A DNA stretch of 64,000 nucleotides from Gemmatimonadota bacterium (GTDB taxonomy: Bacteria; Gemmatimonadota; Gemmatimonadetes; Longimicrobiales; Gaopeijiaceae): the NCBI GenBank assembly GCA_028875075.1, contig JAPPGF010000036.1, positions 1 through 64,000 of the forward strand, given 5' to 3'. The position numbers and the translations under genes are program-made. The stretch's first letter is position 1. Each line of letters opens with the position of its first letter. Shown here one piece after another: positions 27,236 to 36,404 of the stretch. Below the pieces are notes generated by a model. It was not told where the DNA came from, did not search any database, and saw only the letters and a program-made list of their open reading frames with translations.

Positions 27236-28033
27236 TCAGCCGGGCCTCCCGGGAGGCGGGTCGAGCGGCACCACTCTCGGGGCGCCCACCACGGGGTCGC
27301 AATCCACGTGCAGTGGCCACCGATACACGCTCTCCATTACTTCTTCGCGCAGGACCTTCCGCGGAGGGCCCTGTGCGGCCACACGACCGCGATGCAGGAG
27401 CACGACACGGTCGGCGAATCGCGCAGCGAGATTGAGTTGGTGAGTAATCAGTAGCACGGTCATACCGCGGTCGGCCCACCGGCGGAGCAGGCCGACAATC
27501 GTCATCTTGTGACTGATGTCGAGGCTCGCGGTTGGCTCGTCTAGCGCGAGCACGCGCGGTTCCTGGGCGAGCGCCCGCGCAATACGCACGCGCTGCAACT
27601 CACCGCCTGACAGCGTCGTTACACGGCGTGCCGCGAGCTCCGTGACGTCGCAACGCTTGAGCGCACGCTGGATTACCCTGCGATCGTGGGGGCGCTCGGC
27701 GCGGAGCGGCCCTTGGTGCGGATAGCGGCCCATCGCCACGAGCTCCCGCGCGGTGACCGGGAACGCGGTCGCCTCGTTTTGCGAAACGACGCCAACGAGG
27801 CGTGCTAGCTCGCGACGGTTCCAGGCCCGCGCGTCGGTGCCGTCCACGGTTGCCCTCCCTGCGCTAGGCGCCATGACGCCCAGCAGTGCGCGCAACAGAG
27901 TAGACTTGCCCGACCCGTTCGGTCCGAGCACAGCCGTGAACGACCCAGTGGGTACTTCAAGCGTCACCCGGTCCAGGGCCGGCCTCCGTCTGCCCGGGTA
28001 ACCGGCGGAAAGGTTCTCGGCGGCCAGCTTCAC
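27236..28033 (-). CDS. ABC transporter ATP-binding protein (BtuD/HmuV-like)
   Basis: A 265-residue cytoplasmic ATPase of a FecCD-type importer. Motifs in order: Walker A LGPNGSGKSTLLRA, Q-loop VVSQNEATAF, signature LSGGELQRVRIARALAQ, Walker B VLALDEPTASLD, H-loop LITHQLN. The ORF-track start (28201) runs back into the permease end; GTG 28033 (MKLAAENLSAGYPG) is a normal start 64 bases after the permease stop. It is the last gene of the binding protein, permease, ATPase order on the minus strand. Substrates of this group are cobalamin, heme or ferric siderophores. Confidence 0.92.
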   Translation of the reverse strand: MKLAAENLSAGYPGRRRPALDRVTLEVPTGSFTAVLGPNGSGKSTLLRALLGVMAPSAGRATVDGTDARAWNRRELARLVGVVSQNEATAFPVTARELVAMGRYPHQGPLRAERPHDRRVIQRALKRCDVTELAARRVTTLSGGELQRVRIARALAQEPRVLALDEPTASLDISHKMTIVGLLRRWADRGMTVLLITHQLNLAARFADRVVLLHRGRVAAQGPPRKVLREEVMESVYRWPLHVDCDPVVGAPRVVPLDPPPGRPG

Positions 28034-28097
28034 GGCTGTCCACCAACGAGGTCGGGTAGAAGCCGGATAGGGTGGTGTGAGCCGAAATCGAACCAGA

Positions 28098-29099
28098 TCA
28101 CTGGTGGCTACGTCGCAGTAGGAGCAAGAACAGCGGTACGCCGACGAACGCCGTGACCACTCCGATCGGAATCTCTGTCGGTGCAAGCGCGACTCGGGCA
28201 ATCAAATCGGCCAACACGAGGAAAACGGCGCCGGCGAGAAAGCTCAACGGAAGAAGCTTGCGGTGAGCGGAGCCGACAGAGAGACGCACAGCGTGCGGCA
28301 CGATCAGCCCGACGAAACCAATCACACCGGCCATGCCGACGCCGGCTGCGGTAACGAGCGACGCGACGCCGAGAGCCGTACGCTTCACGCGCTCGACGTC
28401 TGTGCCCAAGAAGCTCGCGGTTTCCTCACCGATCGCCATGAGATCAAGCGAGCGCGCGAGTGCAATCAGCACTAGCCCTGCCGGAAGCGTGTAGGTCGCG
28501 CCGACGAGGACGGTCCGCCACTGGGCGCCTCCTAGACTTCCCATCATCCAGAGCATGGCTCCACGTACTGCGGGGGCATCCGATAGGGCAAGTACGAGTG
28601 CGATCACGCCGGTGAAGAACGTGCCCACGACGACCCCGGCCAGCAGCAGCACACGGACATCGAGCGAGTGATCCACGGCAGTTGCGACTCCGAACACGAG
28701 CGCGATCGCTACAAGAGCGCCTACGAACGCAGCTGCTGGGAGCACCCACGAGCCCGCCGCGACCAACCCCAACCCGAGCGTCAGCACGGCCGCAGCCGCG
28801 GCGCCGCCGCTGATACCCAGGATGTACGGTTCCGCCAGCGGATTACGTAGCAGCGCCTGTAAGGTCGCACCGGCCAGAGCGAGACCACCGCCGACTACCA
28901 CAGCAAGGAGTGCTCGCGGCAGGCGGAGCTGTACTACGATCTCACGGTGGATGGGGTCACCCGTACCGCTCAGGGCACCGAGCACCTGCGCGCTCGACAG
29001 GGGCACCGAACCGAATCGAACTGCCGTCAGCACGGAGGCCACGACAGCGACTCCGAGTAGCAATACGGCAGTCCACTGGCGACCGCCGGCCGGACTCAC
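28098..29099 (-). CDS. FecCD-family ABC transporter permease (BtuC-like)
   Basis: A 333-residue inner-membrane permease with about ten helices. The family motif region reads LRLPRALLAVVVGGGLALAGATLQALLRNPLAEPYILGISGGAA near residues 55 to 100, and the ATPase-coupling loop is GMAGVIGFVGLIVPHAVRL. The length is typical. The GTG start overlaps the stop of the upstream binding-protein gene (GTGA), so the two are translationally coupled. Confidence 0.93.
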   Translation of the reverse strand: MSPAGGRQWTAVLLLGVAVVASVLTAVRFGSVPLSSAQVLGALSGTGDPIHREIVVQLRLPRALLAVVVGGGLALAGATLQALLRNPLAEPYILGISGGAAAAAVLTLGLGLVAAGSWVLPAAAFVGALVAIALVFGVATAVDHSLDVRVLLLAGVVVGTFFTGVIALVLALSDAPAVRGAMLWMMGSLGGAQWRTVLVGATYTLPAGLVLIALARSLDLMAIGEETASFLGTDVERVKRTALGVASLVTAAGVGMAGVIGFVGLIVPHAVRLSVGSAHRKLLPLSFLAGAVFLVLADLIARVALAPTEIPIGVVTAFVGVPLFLLLLRRSHQ

Positions 29100-29974
29100 G
29101 GTAATGCCCCAGGGTGGAGTGCACGAGCGAGCTCACGTGCGGATGTCCCCAGCGTGAGCCCGGGTGTTTCGATACCTCGCGAGACCTGGTACACCGGGGC
29201 GTGTGCGCGGAACCGCTCGTCCACTGCTGTCCCCTCGGCGACTACAAATGCGTCTGGAGCGCGCATTAGGATGCCTTCGATGCTAACGGGAGCGTAGGGA
29301 CGACCTAAGTCGCCGAACACGTTCTCGGCGCCGGCGATCTCAAGAATTTCCCCGAGGTACGTATCGGACCCAACCACCCACGGCGGGTCTCCGGGAAGGA
29401 GGTAAGCGGCACGCACAGCGGGCCGCTTCGCCACGCGCTGGCGCACCTCCTCCAGCTCGACTTCGAATCGCTCGACAAGTTCCCCTGCTTGTGCTTCGCG
29501 CCCCATGATCCGGCCGAGCTGGACGAGGATCGCAGCCACGTCCTCGATCCGGTCGGTGCGCACACCCATGTGTGGGATGTCGCGAGCGTCCAGTGCTGGT
29601 CCGGTCGACGGGTCCTGCGGTCCCTCGTAGCGAATGACTAGGTCGGGCTCGAGTATCAGCAGATGTTCCAGGCTCGGCCGGAGTCCGTCGCCGACCGAGG
29701 GTAGCGCGAGTACAGCTGAAATTGTGTCGAAGTCGGTCCGACCGGCCAGATCGTTACCGGCACCCAGTGACACGAGCATGCTGGTGACTGCGGGAACGAG
29801 TGACACTACCCGCTTCGGTGGCTCTGTGAACCGGAGCGTGCTGCCCGACCAATCGGCTACTGTGACACCCGAGTCGGGGAATACATCGATCACTTCGCCG
29901 GGGGTGCCCGCCTGCGCGCATGAGGCCAGCACGACGGCTGCCACGCTGCCGAGCAGGGAGAGGGGCAAACCCAT
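29096..29974 (-). CDS. Periplasmic substrate-binding lipoprotein (BtuF/TroA-like)
   Basis: A 292-residue binding protein of the helical-backbone class. The N-terminus is a lipoprotein signal (SLLGSVAAVVLASC, lipobox LASC), then FTEPPKRVVSLVPAVTSMLVSLGAGNDLAGRTDF, which is the BtuF-type first domain, and GTDTYLGEIL-like second-domain motif (WVVGSDTYLGEILEIAGAENVF). ATG 29974 is chosen over the long tracked extension because it begins the lipoprotein signal. It captures the substrate for the downstream permease and ATPase. I looked for a cobalamin riboswitch upstream and did not find a convincing one, so B12 is only one option next to heme and siderophores. Confidence 0.87.
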   Translation of the reverse strand: MGLPLSLLGSVAAVVLASCAQAGTPGEVIDVFPDSGVTVADWSGSTLRFTEPPKRVVSLVPAVTSMLVSLGAGNDLAGRTDFDTISAVLALPSVGDGLRPSLEHLLILEPDLVIRYEGPQDPSTGPALDARDIPHMGVRTDRIEDVAAILVQLGRIMGREAQAGELVERFEVELEEVRQRVAKRPAVRAAYLLPGDPPWVVGSDTYLGEILEIAGAENVFGDLGRPYAPVSIEGILMRAPDAFVVAEGTAVDERFRAHAPVYQVSRGIETPGLTLGTSARELARALHPGALP

Positions 29975-30560
29975 CAACGGCCATCTGTTCAGCGCAGTGA
30001 ACGAGCCTTGCGTGTAGCTCAAGCAACTCTGGTCAAGACATCGATGTCGATCAGATACGCGGACTAGATCGAAACGCGACGATGCCCGTGCCGATGCCGT
30101 GGCCGGGGTGGTGCCAGCGCACCCACTTGGGAAACCAGGGTGCCCAACAGCGCTCTGCAGGTTGGGCCTAACCCGCTCCTCCAATGGTCATGCCTCGTCG
30201 ACGGGCAACCCCCCGCCAGCCGTCCACGCCCCTGATAACTGTCAAGGACAGGAAAGAATTGCAGTCAGACCTCAACACCACCCCGCTCCACGTTGTCGCG
30301 CACCGAAGCAGAGATTAGTATGCCGAAGCCTCGTCAATACGCAAAGCGCCTGTCCTGACACGAGATGCAGGGATCCCACGAGGGCGTTCTGGTGGCCTAG
30401 GGCCGCCTTCTATCCACAACCGAATAAGCTATTCCTGCTTACCGGCGGGCGCAAAGGAAGATGCCGGGCGCGTACTACTTCCGTTACGCATGACACGCCT
30501 CGCCGCGGCAGTGAGGGTTGGCACTTGGTCTGTCCCCGGACGATCGACCTAGTGGCCTCA
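29975..30560. other. Intergenic, no gene supported
   Basis: About 590 bases between the leftward binding-protein gene and a rightward pseudogene. A TTGACA exists on the minus strand at about 30239-30244 without a matching -10. The long plus-strand ORF 30099..30734 is meaningful only in its last 58 codons. No B12-box or other riboswitch consensus is convincing. Confidence 0.4.
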
Positions 30561-30734
30561 GGGACGGGCGGAAGCCTCGTGCTCAAGGGTATGCTCGCGT
30601 GGTGCGACTCCCGCGAGCAGGACGTCCGTCGAGCGGGCGAGCACTCCATCGTAGTCGGTGAGGGCGTAGCCTGTGACGTGTGCAACGACGACCCGCTCGA
30701 ATTCCGCAGTGAGTACGGAGGGATCACTACGTGA
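30561..30734 (+). pseudogene. Flavin reductase-like protein, C-terminal remnant
   Basis: The last 58 codons of the tracked ORF 30099..30734 read like the C-terminus of the FMN-binding flavin reductase family: MLAWCDSREQDVRRAGEHSI then VVGEGVACDVCNDDPLEFRS and a final YGG. The pattern 'D/E-H-x-hhhG-E-V ... PL-hh-x-x-x-Y' is that family's last strands. The preceding codons show no homology in any frame, so the N-terminal two thirds, including the FMN site, are gone. Its stop still overlaps the next gene's start (GTGA), as expected if it once headed that operon. Confidence 0.5.
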
Positions 30735-31348
30735 GGAAATGGTCCTCTAGGATCGCTTGGATTCCAGCGCTCTTGGTCGGGGCGGCGGCGGCCGCGACTG
30801 CGGAGATGGCGCTCGGCCTTCTATTGTACATGCGTGCCGGGGTGCTGACTGCGCTGACCCTCGTCCTATGTATCCAGGCGTCAGCCCTGGGATGCGGGCT
30901 CTGGTTGGCACCACGTGACTCGGCACCTCCCTGGGCGGGCGTGCGCCGGGCGTGGATCTTCCTGGTGCTTGCGTACGTCGGAGGCACGGTGCTTGCAATC
31001 AGCTGGGAAGCCCTAGGCGGGCTCGCGTCAACATGGGTGCAACGCGGGCTCGGACTCGCGATGCTCACCGCGTTGCCGCTCTACGCAACAGGTCTCGTGC
31101 TCGGTGCGCCGGCGTTGAGCCAGAGAACGGGAGTCACGGGACCGGTCGCCGCGTTAGGAGCTGCTATCGGATTTGCAGGTATAGGACTAGGGGGTATTGA
31201 TCTCCATGTGGCCGCGTCGGCCTACGTAATGGGCATCACCCTGGCTTCCGCTGCCGCACTCATTCACGGCTCCGTGCTCGAAGCTCGTGCACGTCGCTGG
31301 CAGGAGTGGGCGGAGCCGCCGCTCCCTCCGTCGAGTCCTGTTCCTTGA
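30731..31348 (+). CDS. Predicted multi-pass membrane protein, unknown function
   Basis: A 205-residue protein with about six hydrophobic segments (for example IPALLVGAAAAATAEMALGLL, AWIFLVLAYVGGTVLAISW, GPVAALGAAIGFAGIGLGGI) and a polar proline-rich C-terminus. I recognise no family motif. It is tied to its neighbours by four-base overlaps on both sides: GTGA with the flavin-reductase remnant and TTGA with the Mre11-like gene. This places it as the first intact gene of a three-gene unit with the Mre11/Rad50-like pair, but a functional link is only inferred from that. Confidence 0.7.
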   Translation: MRKWSSRIAWIPALLVGAAAAATAEMALGLLLYMRAGVLTALTLVLCIQASALGCGLWLAPRDSAPPWAGVRRAWIFLVLAYVGGTVLAISWEALGGLASTWVQRGLGLAMLTALPLYATGLVLGAPALSQRTGVTGPVAALGAAIGFAGIGLGGIDLHVAASAYVMGITLASAAALIHGSVLEARARRWQEWAEPPLPPSSPVP

Positions 31349-32520
31349 TACTCGCCCATCTAGCCGACCTGCATCTCGGTTTTCGGGCATACCCACGCGC
31401 GGCACGGGGTCACAACGTGCGAGAGGGAGACGTGTGCGATGCGTTTCTGCGGGCGGTCGACGAGCTCACTCGATTGGCTCCGGACGCGGTGCTGATCGCG
31501 GGCGACGTGTTTGACCAACCCGACCCTCCTCCCCGAGCGTTGGTTACGCTCACGCAAGGGATCCGGAACCTCCGTGACGCGCTTCCGAGCACGCCGGTGC
31601 TGATCGCAGCCGGACCGCGGGACATGCCCGTTCAGTTCGGCGACCGTTGTGTGCTGAGCGCGCTCGACGCGATCCCGGGCGTGACCACGGCTGTGGAGAC
31701 GCCGCGCGCAGTGCGCGTGGGCGATGCCAACGCGGTGCTGTTGCCGCACCGTGCCAGTAGCGCTGCTGCCACTGGAACCGCGGGTGGTAGTGAGCCTGAC
31801 GCCAGTGCCCGCTGGAACGTGCTCGTAACGCACGCGCTGGCGGCGTCGGCAGCGTCACCCGCACGCAAACATGCATCTAGTTGGCCTCGGTCCGCGAGGG
31901 GCCGAGCCGACGATCCAGCCTCGCCTGATCGAGCACCGCTACGTACTGAGATCGACCCCGGAGTATGGGACTATGTTGCCTTGGGGGGAGAGCATGTGCA
32001 GAGAACCCTTCTCTCGCACGTGCGCTGGGCGGGCTCGCTCGAGCGCGTCGGTTGGCGACCCTGGAACGAAGCGCTAGAGGAAAAGGGGTTCCTCACCTAC
32101 GACTTAACGCGCAAGCGCGCGCGCTTCCATCCCGTGCATGTTCGGGCCGTGGTTTCGCTTGCGCCGATTCGTGTACTCCCTGGTCAGTCGGATCGCCTGC
32201 GTCTTCGCATGCGCGAGGTTATCGACGAGGTGCCGGGAGGGATCGACCAGAAGATTGTGCTTGTGCGAGTACGGGGTGCCGAGCCGCCCGATCTCGCTGG
32301 AATCGTCGAACCCCTCGTGTCGGCCCTGCGCCAGCGGGCCTTGCACCTCTCCGTCGTCCTGGAGGATGTCGATGTCCGAGCCCCTGTGGCACTGCCCGGG
32401 GGTCCGCTGTACCCGCGTTTGGCTGAACTGCTTGTTGAAGAGGGTGTCCCGAGCGATAAGGCACCTGGTCTTGCGGGTGCGCTATTGGGCGAGATGCCCA
32501 GCGAAGCGGAGACGCCATGA
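31345..32520 (+). CDS. Mre11/SbcD-like protein with degenerate nuclease motifs
   Basis: A 391-residue calcineurin-like phosphoesterase related to SbcD/YhaO. Motif I (LAHLADLHLG) and motif II (IAGDVFDQPD) are intact. Motif III, normally GNHD, reads GPRD, so the metal-ligand Asn and catalytic His are lost. Motif IV keeps a His (LVTHA). Motif V, normally GHxH, reads GGEH, so one metal His is lost. Three of about eight active-site residues are missing, and the nuclease is probably dead or much altered. The start is the TTG inside TTGA overlapping the previous stop; the ORF-track start at 31306 lies within that gene. It overlaps the Rad50-like gene by ATGA. The frame is intact over its whole length. 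Confidence 0.8.
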   Translation: MILAHLADLHLGFRAYPRAARGHNVREGDVCDAFLRAVDELTRLAPDAVLIAGDVFDQPDPPPRALVTLTQGIRNLRDALPSTPVLIAAGPRDMPVQFGDRCVLSALDAIPGVTTAVETPRAVRVGDANAVLLPHRASSAAATGTAGGSEPDASARWNVLVTHALAASAASPARKHASSWPRSARGRADDPASPDRAPLRTEIDPGVWDYVALGGEHVQRTLLSHVRWAGSLERVGWRPWNEALEEKGFLTYDLTRKRARFHPVHVRAVVSLAPIRVLPGQSDRLRLRMREVIDEVPGGIDQKIVLVRVRGAEPPDLAGIVEPLVSALRQRALHLSVVLEDVDVRAPVALPGGPLYPRLAELLVEEGVPSDKAPGLAGALLGEMPSEAETP

Positions 32521-33872
32521 AAATCATGGCGCTCACGGGCCTGCGGGCCGCGGATCTGCCACCCCTTGAGGCGGAGTTGGGTGACGGCATGGTGGCGCTG
32601 ATAGGGACGTCGGAGGATGCGTCTGAAGCACGGCGCGCGTTGCTCTGCGCGGTCACCATGGAAGAGCCGGGAGTGCGCGTGTCGGGACGAGTGTCCGGCG
32701 CGGGAGCCGAGCTGCTGTGGGGGGGCTCGGGCGGAGTCACGGAGGCGGTCGAAGCAGCGGCAGCTTGGATCGCCGGGCCTGCGCTCGAGCGGGTCCACGC
32801 CGCGCGCACTGCCCTCGACTCACTTCCGCCCGTTGGTGGGCCCAGCGATTCCGGAGACAAGAAGCACGACAAGGCCATGCGTCGGCTAGAAGGCGCTTCG
32901 GAGGAGCTGCGTGCCGACGAACTGGCCGCGCGTGAGCTGCGCGCCGAATGGGCCGTGGTCACGGGCGACACCGAACAGGCCACCATGGAGTGGCTGCGCG
33001 AAAGGCAGGACGCCGAGACCACCCTACAAGCGTACAGAGATCACGCGCGTGAGCTCAGAGCGCGGCTCGGACAGCTCGATACAGGCGGTGCGGAAGCACC
33101 GTGTCCGACATGTGGGAGACCCCTGGCGGATCACCTGAGCGACGTACGCATTCGGCTTCGGGAGGAGTGGGAGTCCATCGTGCAGGACGGCAGCTGGTGG
33201 AAGCGCCGGCGCGAACAACTAGAGGACAAGCCCGAGCAGTTGCGGACGCTTGAGGAGCGCACGCTTCGGCTGCATGCCGCGATGCAGGAGGCCACGGAGC
33301 GTCTTGAGATTGCTCGGAGGCGTCTGCGCGAGGGGGAAGCGCTCCACAAGTCCGCTCAGCCTGAGCCCCACTGTCCGGAGGGACGGGCACTCGCACGTTT
33401 GGCTGCTGAGCTTCGCCACCGGGCGCTCGCGACCGTGCTCTGTGAGGCCGGACGGCTCGCCGAGCGGATCACAGCCAGTCGCGTACTTTGGATCCGATTG
33501 GGCGAGGAAGGGCCCATTGGTGAGGGTACCTCCCACGCGGGCGCGCCGGCCGCGCACGACCGAGCCGCAGTCGATCTCGCCTGTCGGGTAGCGGCAGCGA
33601 CGCTTGCCAGGGGTGCGGGGGCACCGCTGGCTGGAATGATCGTCGGAGAGGCGCTGGAGGCGCTGGATCCCCAGGATCGGCTGCGTGCTGTTGACGTGCT
33701 CGGCGAAGCAGCTGATGTGCTGGGCCAGGTTGTGATCGTCACGGGGACCGATCTCGTGCACAGCCGGCCGGAGGCCTTCGCGGTCGCCTATTCGTTACGA
33801 GGGGACGCCCGGGAAACGGAAGCGCTCCAACCTCTCGCCGTCGGCGCGGCGACGCTTGAGCTAATCGCCTAG
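32517..33872 (+). CDS. Rad50/SbcC-like mini-protein with zinc hook, no Walker A
   Basis: A 451-residue partner of the Mre11-like protein. The centre carries a zinc hook, APCPTCGRPLADH, flanked by charged helical segments that can form a short coiled coil. The N-terminal position of the P-loop reads VALIGTSEDASEARRALL instead of GxNGxGKS/T, so ATP binding as in Rad50 is not expected. The C-terminal lobe keeps the family shape (DRAAVDLACRVAAATLARG for the signature helix, GMIVGEALEALDPQDRLRAVDVL for Walker B) but the Walker B acid pair is altered to G-E. The protein is about half the length of SbcC. It starts at ATG within the ATGA overlap and ends 13 bases from an opposing gene. Confidence 0.75.
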   Translation: MKIMALTGLRAADLPPLEAELGDGMVALIGTSEDASEARRALLCAVTMEEPGVRVSGRVSGAGAELLWGGSGGVTEAVEAAAAWIAGPALERVHAARTALDSLPPVGGPSDSGDKKHDKAMRRLEGASEELRADELAARELRAEWAVVTGDTEQATMEWLRERQDAETTLQAYRDHARELRARLGQLDTGGAEAPCPTCGRPLADHLSDVRIRLREEWESIVQDGSWWKRRREQLEDKPEQLRTLEERTLRLHAAMQEATERLEIARRRLREGEALHKSAQPEPHCPEGRALARLAAELRHRALATVLCEAGRLAERITASRVLWIRLGEEGPIGEGTSHAGAPAAHDRAAVDLACRVAAATLARGAGAPLAGMIVGEALEALDPQDRLRAVDVLGEAADVLGQVVIVTGTDLVHSRPEAFAVAYSLRGDARETEALQPLAVGAATLELIA

Positions 33873-33885
33873 CACCGGGGCACGT

Positions 33886-34275
33886 CTAGTTCTTGGCGGC
33901 CACCACCTGCATGGTCGCCGCCTCCCGTCCCACGAAGTATCCCCGGATGAAGACCGGGAGCACGTCGCTAGCAGCTGAGAAGCGGGCGAGTCCCACGAAG
34001 ACCTCGTCCCAGAGGATCCCACCTTCCGTCCCCGGAGCTACCAGTTGGAAACGGATCCCGTCCGACTCGCTGTCCGTCCAGCGGACGGACCAGGTGAGAT
34101 CAAACGCGTGTCCCGAGTGCGTCATCTCGAGGGCGATCTCCCATGTGTGGCGTCCTTCCTCGCTGTGCGGTGGGAGCACCCGGCATTGAACCCCATCTTC
34201 GTAATTGAGAGTGTACGCCCGTTGGGCGACAGCCTCTTTGACCTCGTCGACCCAGGCATTGATCGCTTCGCTCAT
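33886..34275 (-). CDS. Conserved-looking hypothetical protein
   Basis: A 129-residue soluble protein starting MSEAINAWVDEVKEAVAQRA. It has alternating strands with many aromatic and acidic residues (HTWEIALEMTHSGHAFDLTW, IRFQLVAPGTEGGILWDEVF) and no signal peptide. I recognise no family. The reading frame is clean and codon use is like its neighbours. It lies tail to tail with the Rad50-like gene. Confidence 0.65.
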   Translation of the reverse strand: MSEAINAWVDEVKEAVAQRAYTLNYEDGVQCRVLPPHSEEGRHTWEIALEMTHSGHAFDLTWSVRWTDSESDGIRFQLVAPGTEGGILWDEVFVGLARFSAASDVLPVFIRGYFVGREAATMQVVAAKN

Positions 34276-34437
34276 GGTCTTCGTCAGTACTCGGGTGGAA
34301 CCATGACCCCGGACCGGGCCGAAACTAGTATACCGACTCGTGTTGGCTCGTGTTTCGCCGTCTCATTGCGCGTTCTTGCGTCCCCGTGTGATTGTTAGCG
34401 CCGCCGCACCTAAGTCGCTTCCCTGGCCGAGACTGCG

Positions 34438-35349
34438 ATGTCCGGCAGACCATTCAGGATTGGGCTGATCCAGCTCTCGGCGGGCTACGACAAGGATACC
34501 GTCGTCGCCACGCACGAGCACAAGGTGCGCGAGGCGGCGGGCCGCGGAGCGCAGGTCGTATGTCTCCAAGAGCTCTTCGACTTGCCCTACTTCTGCAAGG
34601 TGAATGACACGGACCACTTCGACCTCGCCGAACCGATCCCAGGCCCGACAGTCGAGCGTATGCAGGCGTTGGCCGAGGAGCTGGGCATAGCGATGGTTGT
34701 TCCGATCTTCGAACGGCGCGCGTCTGGAGTCTACCACAATTCCGCCGTTGTGGTGGACGCCGATGGCTCCGTGCTAGGCGTCTATCGCAAGATGCACATT
34801 CCGGACGATCCGTTCTACTACGAGAAGTACTACTTTACGCCCGGCGAGATCTATCGACGCGGGACGGGTGCGGCGGAGACTGGGTTCCGCGCGTTCGACA
34901 CGCGCTTCGGGCGGATCGGAGTGCTAATCTGCTGGGATCAATGGTACCCTGAAGGAGCTCGTATCACGGCTCTGATGGGCGCGCAGGCGCTCTTCTATCC
35001 CACGGCAATCGGTTGGCATCCAAGTGAGAAGGAGGAGCTGGGTGCCCAGCAGGTCGATGCATGGCGTACCGTTCAACGGGGCCATGCGATCGCCAACGGT
35101 GTGTATGTGGCAGCGGTTAACCGGGTGGGCTTCGAGGCCGAATCGGGCACCGACGGGATCGAGTTCTTCGGCCACTCCTTCGTGTGCGATCCATTCGGCC
35201 GGGTGATCGCCGAAGCAGGCACGGGCCCGACTGTGTTAACCGCCGACGTAGACCCGGCCCGGATTGAAGACACGCGCCGCAACTGGCCCTTCCTGCGCGA
35301 CCGCCGAATTGACGCTTACGGCCCGATCCTTAGTCGTTGGCTGGCGTGA
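34438..35349 (+). CDS. aguB: N-carbamoylputrescine amidase
   Basis: A 303-residue carbon-nitrogen hydrolase that releases putrescine, CO2 and NH3 from N-carbamoylputrescine. The catalytic triad is visible: Glu in VVCLQELFDLPYFC, Lys in YRKMHIPDDP, and Cys in VLICWDQWYPEG. The FDLPYFC and MHIPDDPFYYEKYYFTPG stretches are characteristic of the AguB branch. It starts at ATG and its stop overlaps aguA (GTGA). Confidence 0.94.
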   Translation: MSGRPFRIGLIQLSAGYDKDTVVATHEHKVREAAGRGAQVVCLQELFDLPYFCKVNDTDHFDLAEPIPGPTVERMQALAEELGIAMVVPIFERRASGVYHNSAVVVDADGSVLGVYRKMHIPDDPFYYEKYYFTPGEIYRRGTGAAETGFRAFDTRFGRIGVLICWDQWYPEGARITALMGAQALFYPTAIGWHPSEKEELGAQQVDAWRTVQRGHAIANGVYVAAVNRVGFEAESGTDGIEFFGHSFVCDPFGRVIAEAGTGPTVLTADVDPARIEDTRRNWPFLRDRRIDAYGPILSRWLA

Positions 35350-36404
35350 GCAGGCGGTGGCCTGCGGAATGGGAGCCGCACGCAGCTACGTGGCTCGCGT
35401 GGCCTCACCAACACCACGATTGGCCCGGCAAGTTCGAAGCGATCCCGTGGATGCTCACCGAGCTAGTACGGCAACTGCATCGCTACGAGCGCGTAGAAAT
35501 CCTCTGCGATTCCGAGCAAGCCCGTGCCGAGGCCTGCCGCAGGTTGGCCTCTCACGGTGTGGACACCGCAGCCTGTGGCTTCCACATAGTACCGACCGAC
35601 CGCGCCTGGCTGCGCGATTCAGGGCCGACCGGTGTCCTAGGAGCGAACGGCTTGGAGTGGATCTGCTGGGCCTTCAACGGTTGGGCGAGATACGAAGACT
35701 ACGCGAAGGACCAGTGTGTTGCGGCTGCGCTCGCCGAGCTCTCCGTGCGCCCCGCCGTGGAGGCGGTTCGGCCCGACGGAGCGGGACCGCTGGTCCTGGA
35801 GGGGGGAGGGATCGAGGGGAACGGGGTTGGAACACTGTTGGTCACCGAAGAGTGGCTGCTCTCGGACGTCCAAGTACGGAATCCCGGGATGACAGCTGCA
35901 GACTATGAGCGAGCTTTCGCCATATACCTAGGAGCTTCGAGAACCATCTGGCTGGGAGAGGGTGCCCTAGGCGACGATACACACGGACATGTCGACGATG
36001 TCGCGCGGTTCGTGGACCCGAACACTGTAGTGCTGGCCTGGGAGCCTGACCCAACCGAAGAAAACCATCGCCGGATGGTCGACAACCTACGTCGCCTCCA
36101 GCTCGCGTCCCGCTCGCATCCGAGCAGCCTTCGCGTGGTGAAGCTTCCGTTCCCGCAACCGTTGGTAATGGACGGTGAGCGCTTGCCCGCGAGCTATGCC
36201 AACTTCTACATCGCGAACGGACTGGTGGCAGTGCCGACGTTTAACGACCCTGGCGACCGTATCGCGTTGAACACGCTAGCGAAGCTATTCCCCACACGCG
36301 CTGTGGTAGGAATCCATTCGGTCGACCTAGTCTGGGGCCTCGGGGCACTGCACTGTCTGGCCCAACAGCAGCCTATCGAGCTTGTAAAGGGTTGGGCGGA
36401 TTGA
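35346..36404 (+). CDS. aguA: Agmatine deiminase
   Basis: A 352-residue guanidino-group hydrolase converting agmatine to N-carbamoylputrescine and NH3. It starts RRWPAEWEPHAATWLAWPH and shows the family residues GGGIEGNG, GDDTHGHVDDVARF (catalytic His and Asp) and GLGALHCLAQQQP (nucleophile Cys). GTG 35346, which overlaps the aguB stop, is the likely start; the ORF-track TTG nine bases earlier is less likely. With aguB it completes a two-step route from agmatine to putrescine; arginine decarboxylase is not in the window. Confidence 0.95.
   Translation: MSRRWPAEWEPHAATWLAWPHQHHDWPGKFEAIPWMLTELVRQLHRYERVEILCDSEQARAEACRRLASHGVDTAACGFHIVPTDRAWLRDSGPTGVLGANGLEWICWAFNGWARYEDYAKDQCVAAALAELSVRPAVEAVRPDGAGPLVLEGGGIEGNGVGTLLVTEEWLLSDVQVRNPGMTAADYERAFAIYLGASRTIWLGEGALGDDTHGHVDDVARFVDPNTVVLAWEPDPTEENHRRMVDNLRRLQLASRSHPSSLRVVKLPFPQPLVMDGERLPASYANFYIANGLVAVPTFNDPGDRIALNTLAKLFPTRAVVGIHSVDLVWGLGALHCLAQQQPIELVKGWAD

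Noticed and set aside
29975-30300. Cobalamin riboswitch before the BtuF-like gene
   Set aside because: A GCCACGGC-like piece exists on the minus strand, but the B12 box and the conserved core spacing are not present.
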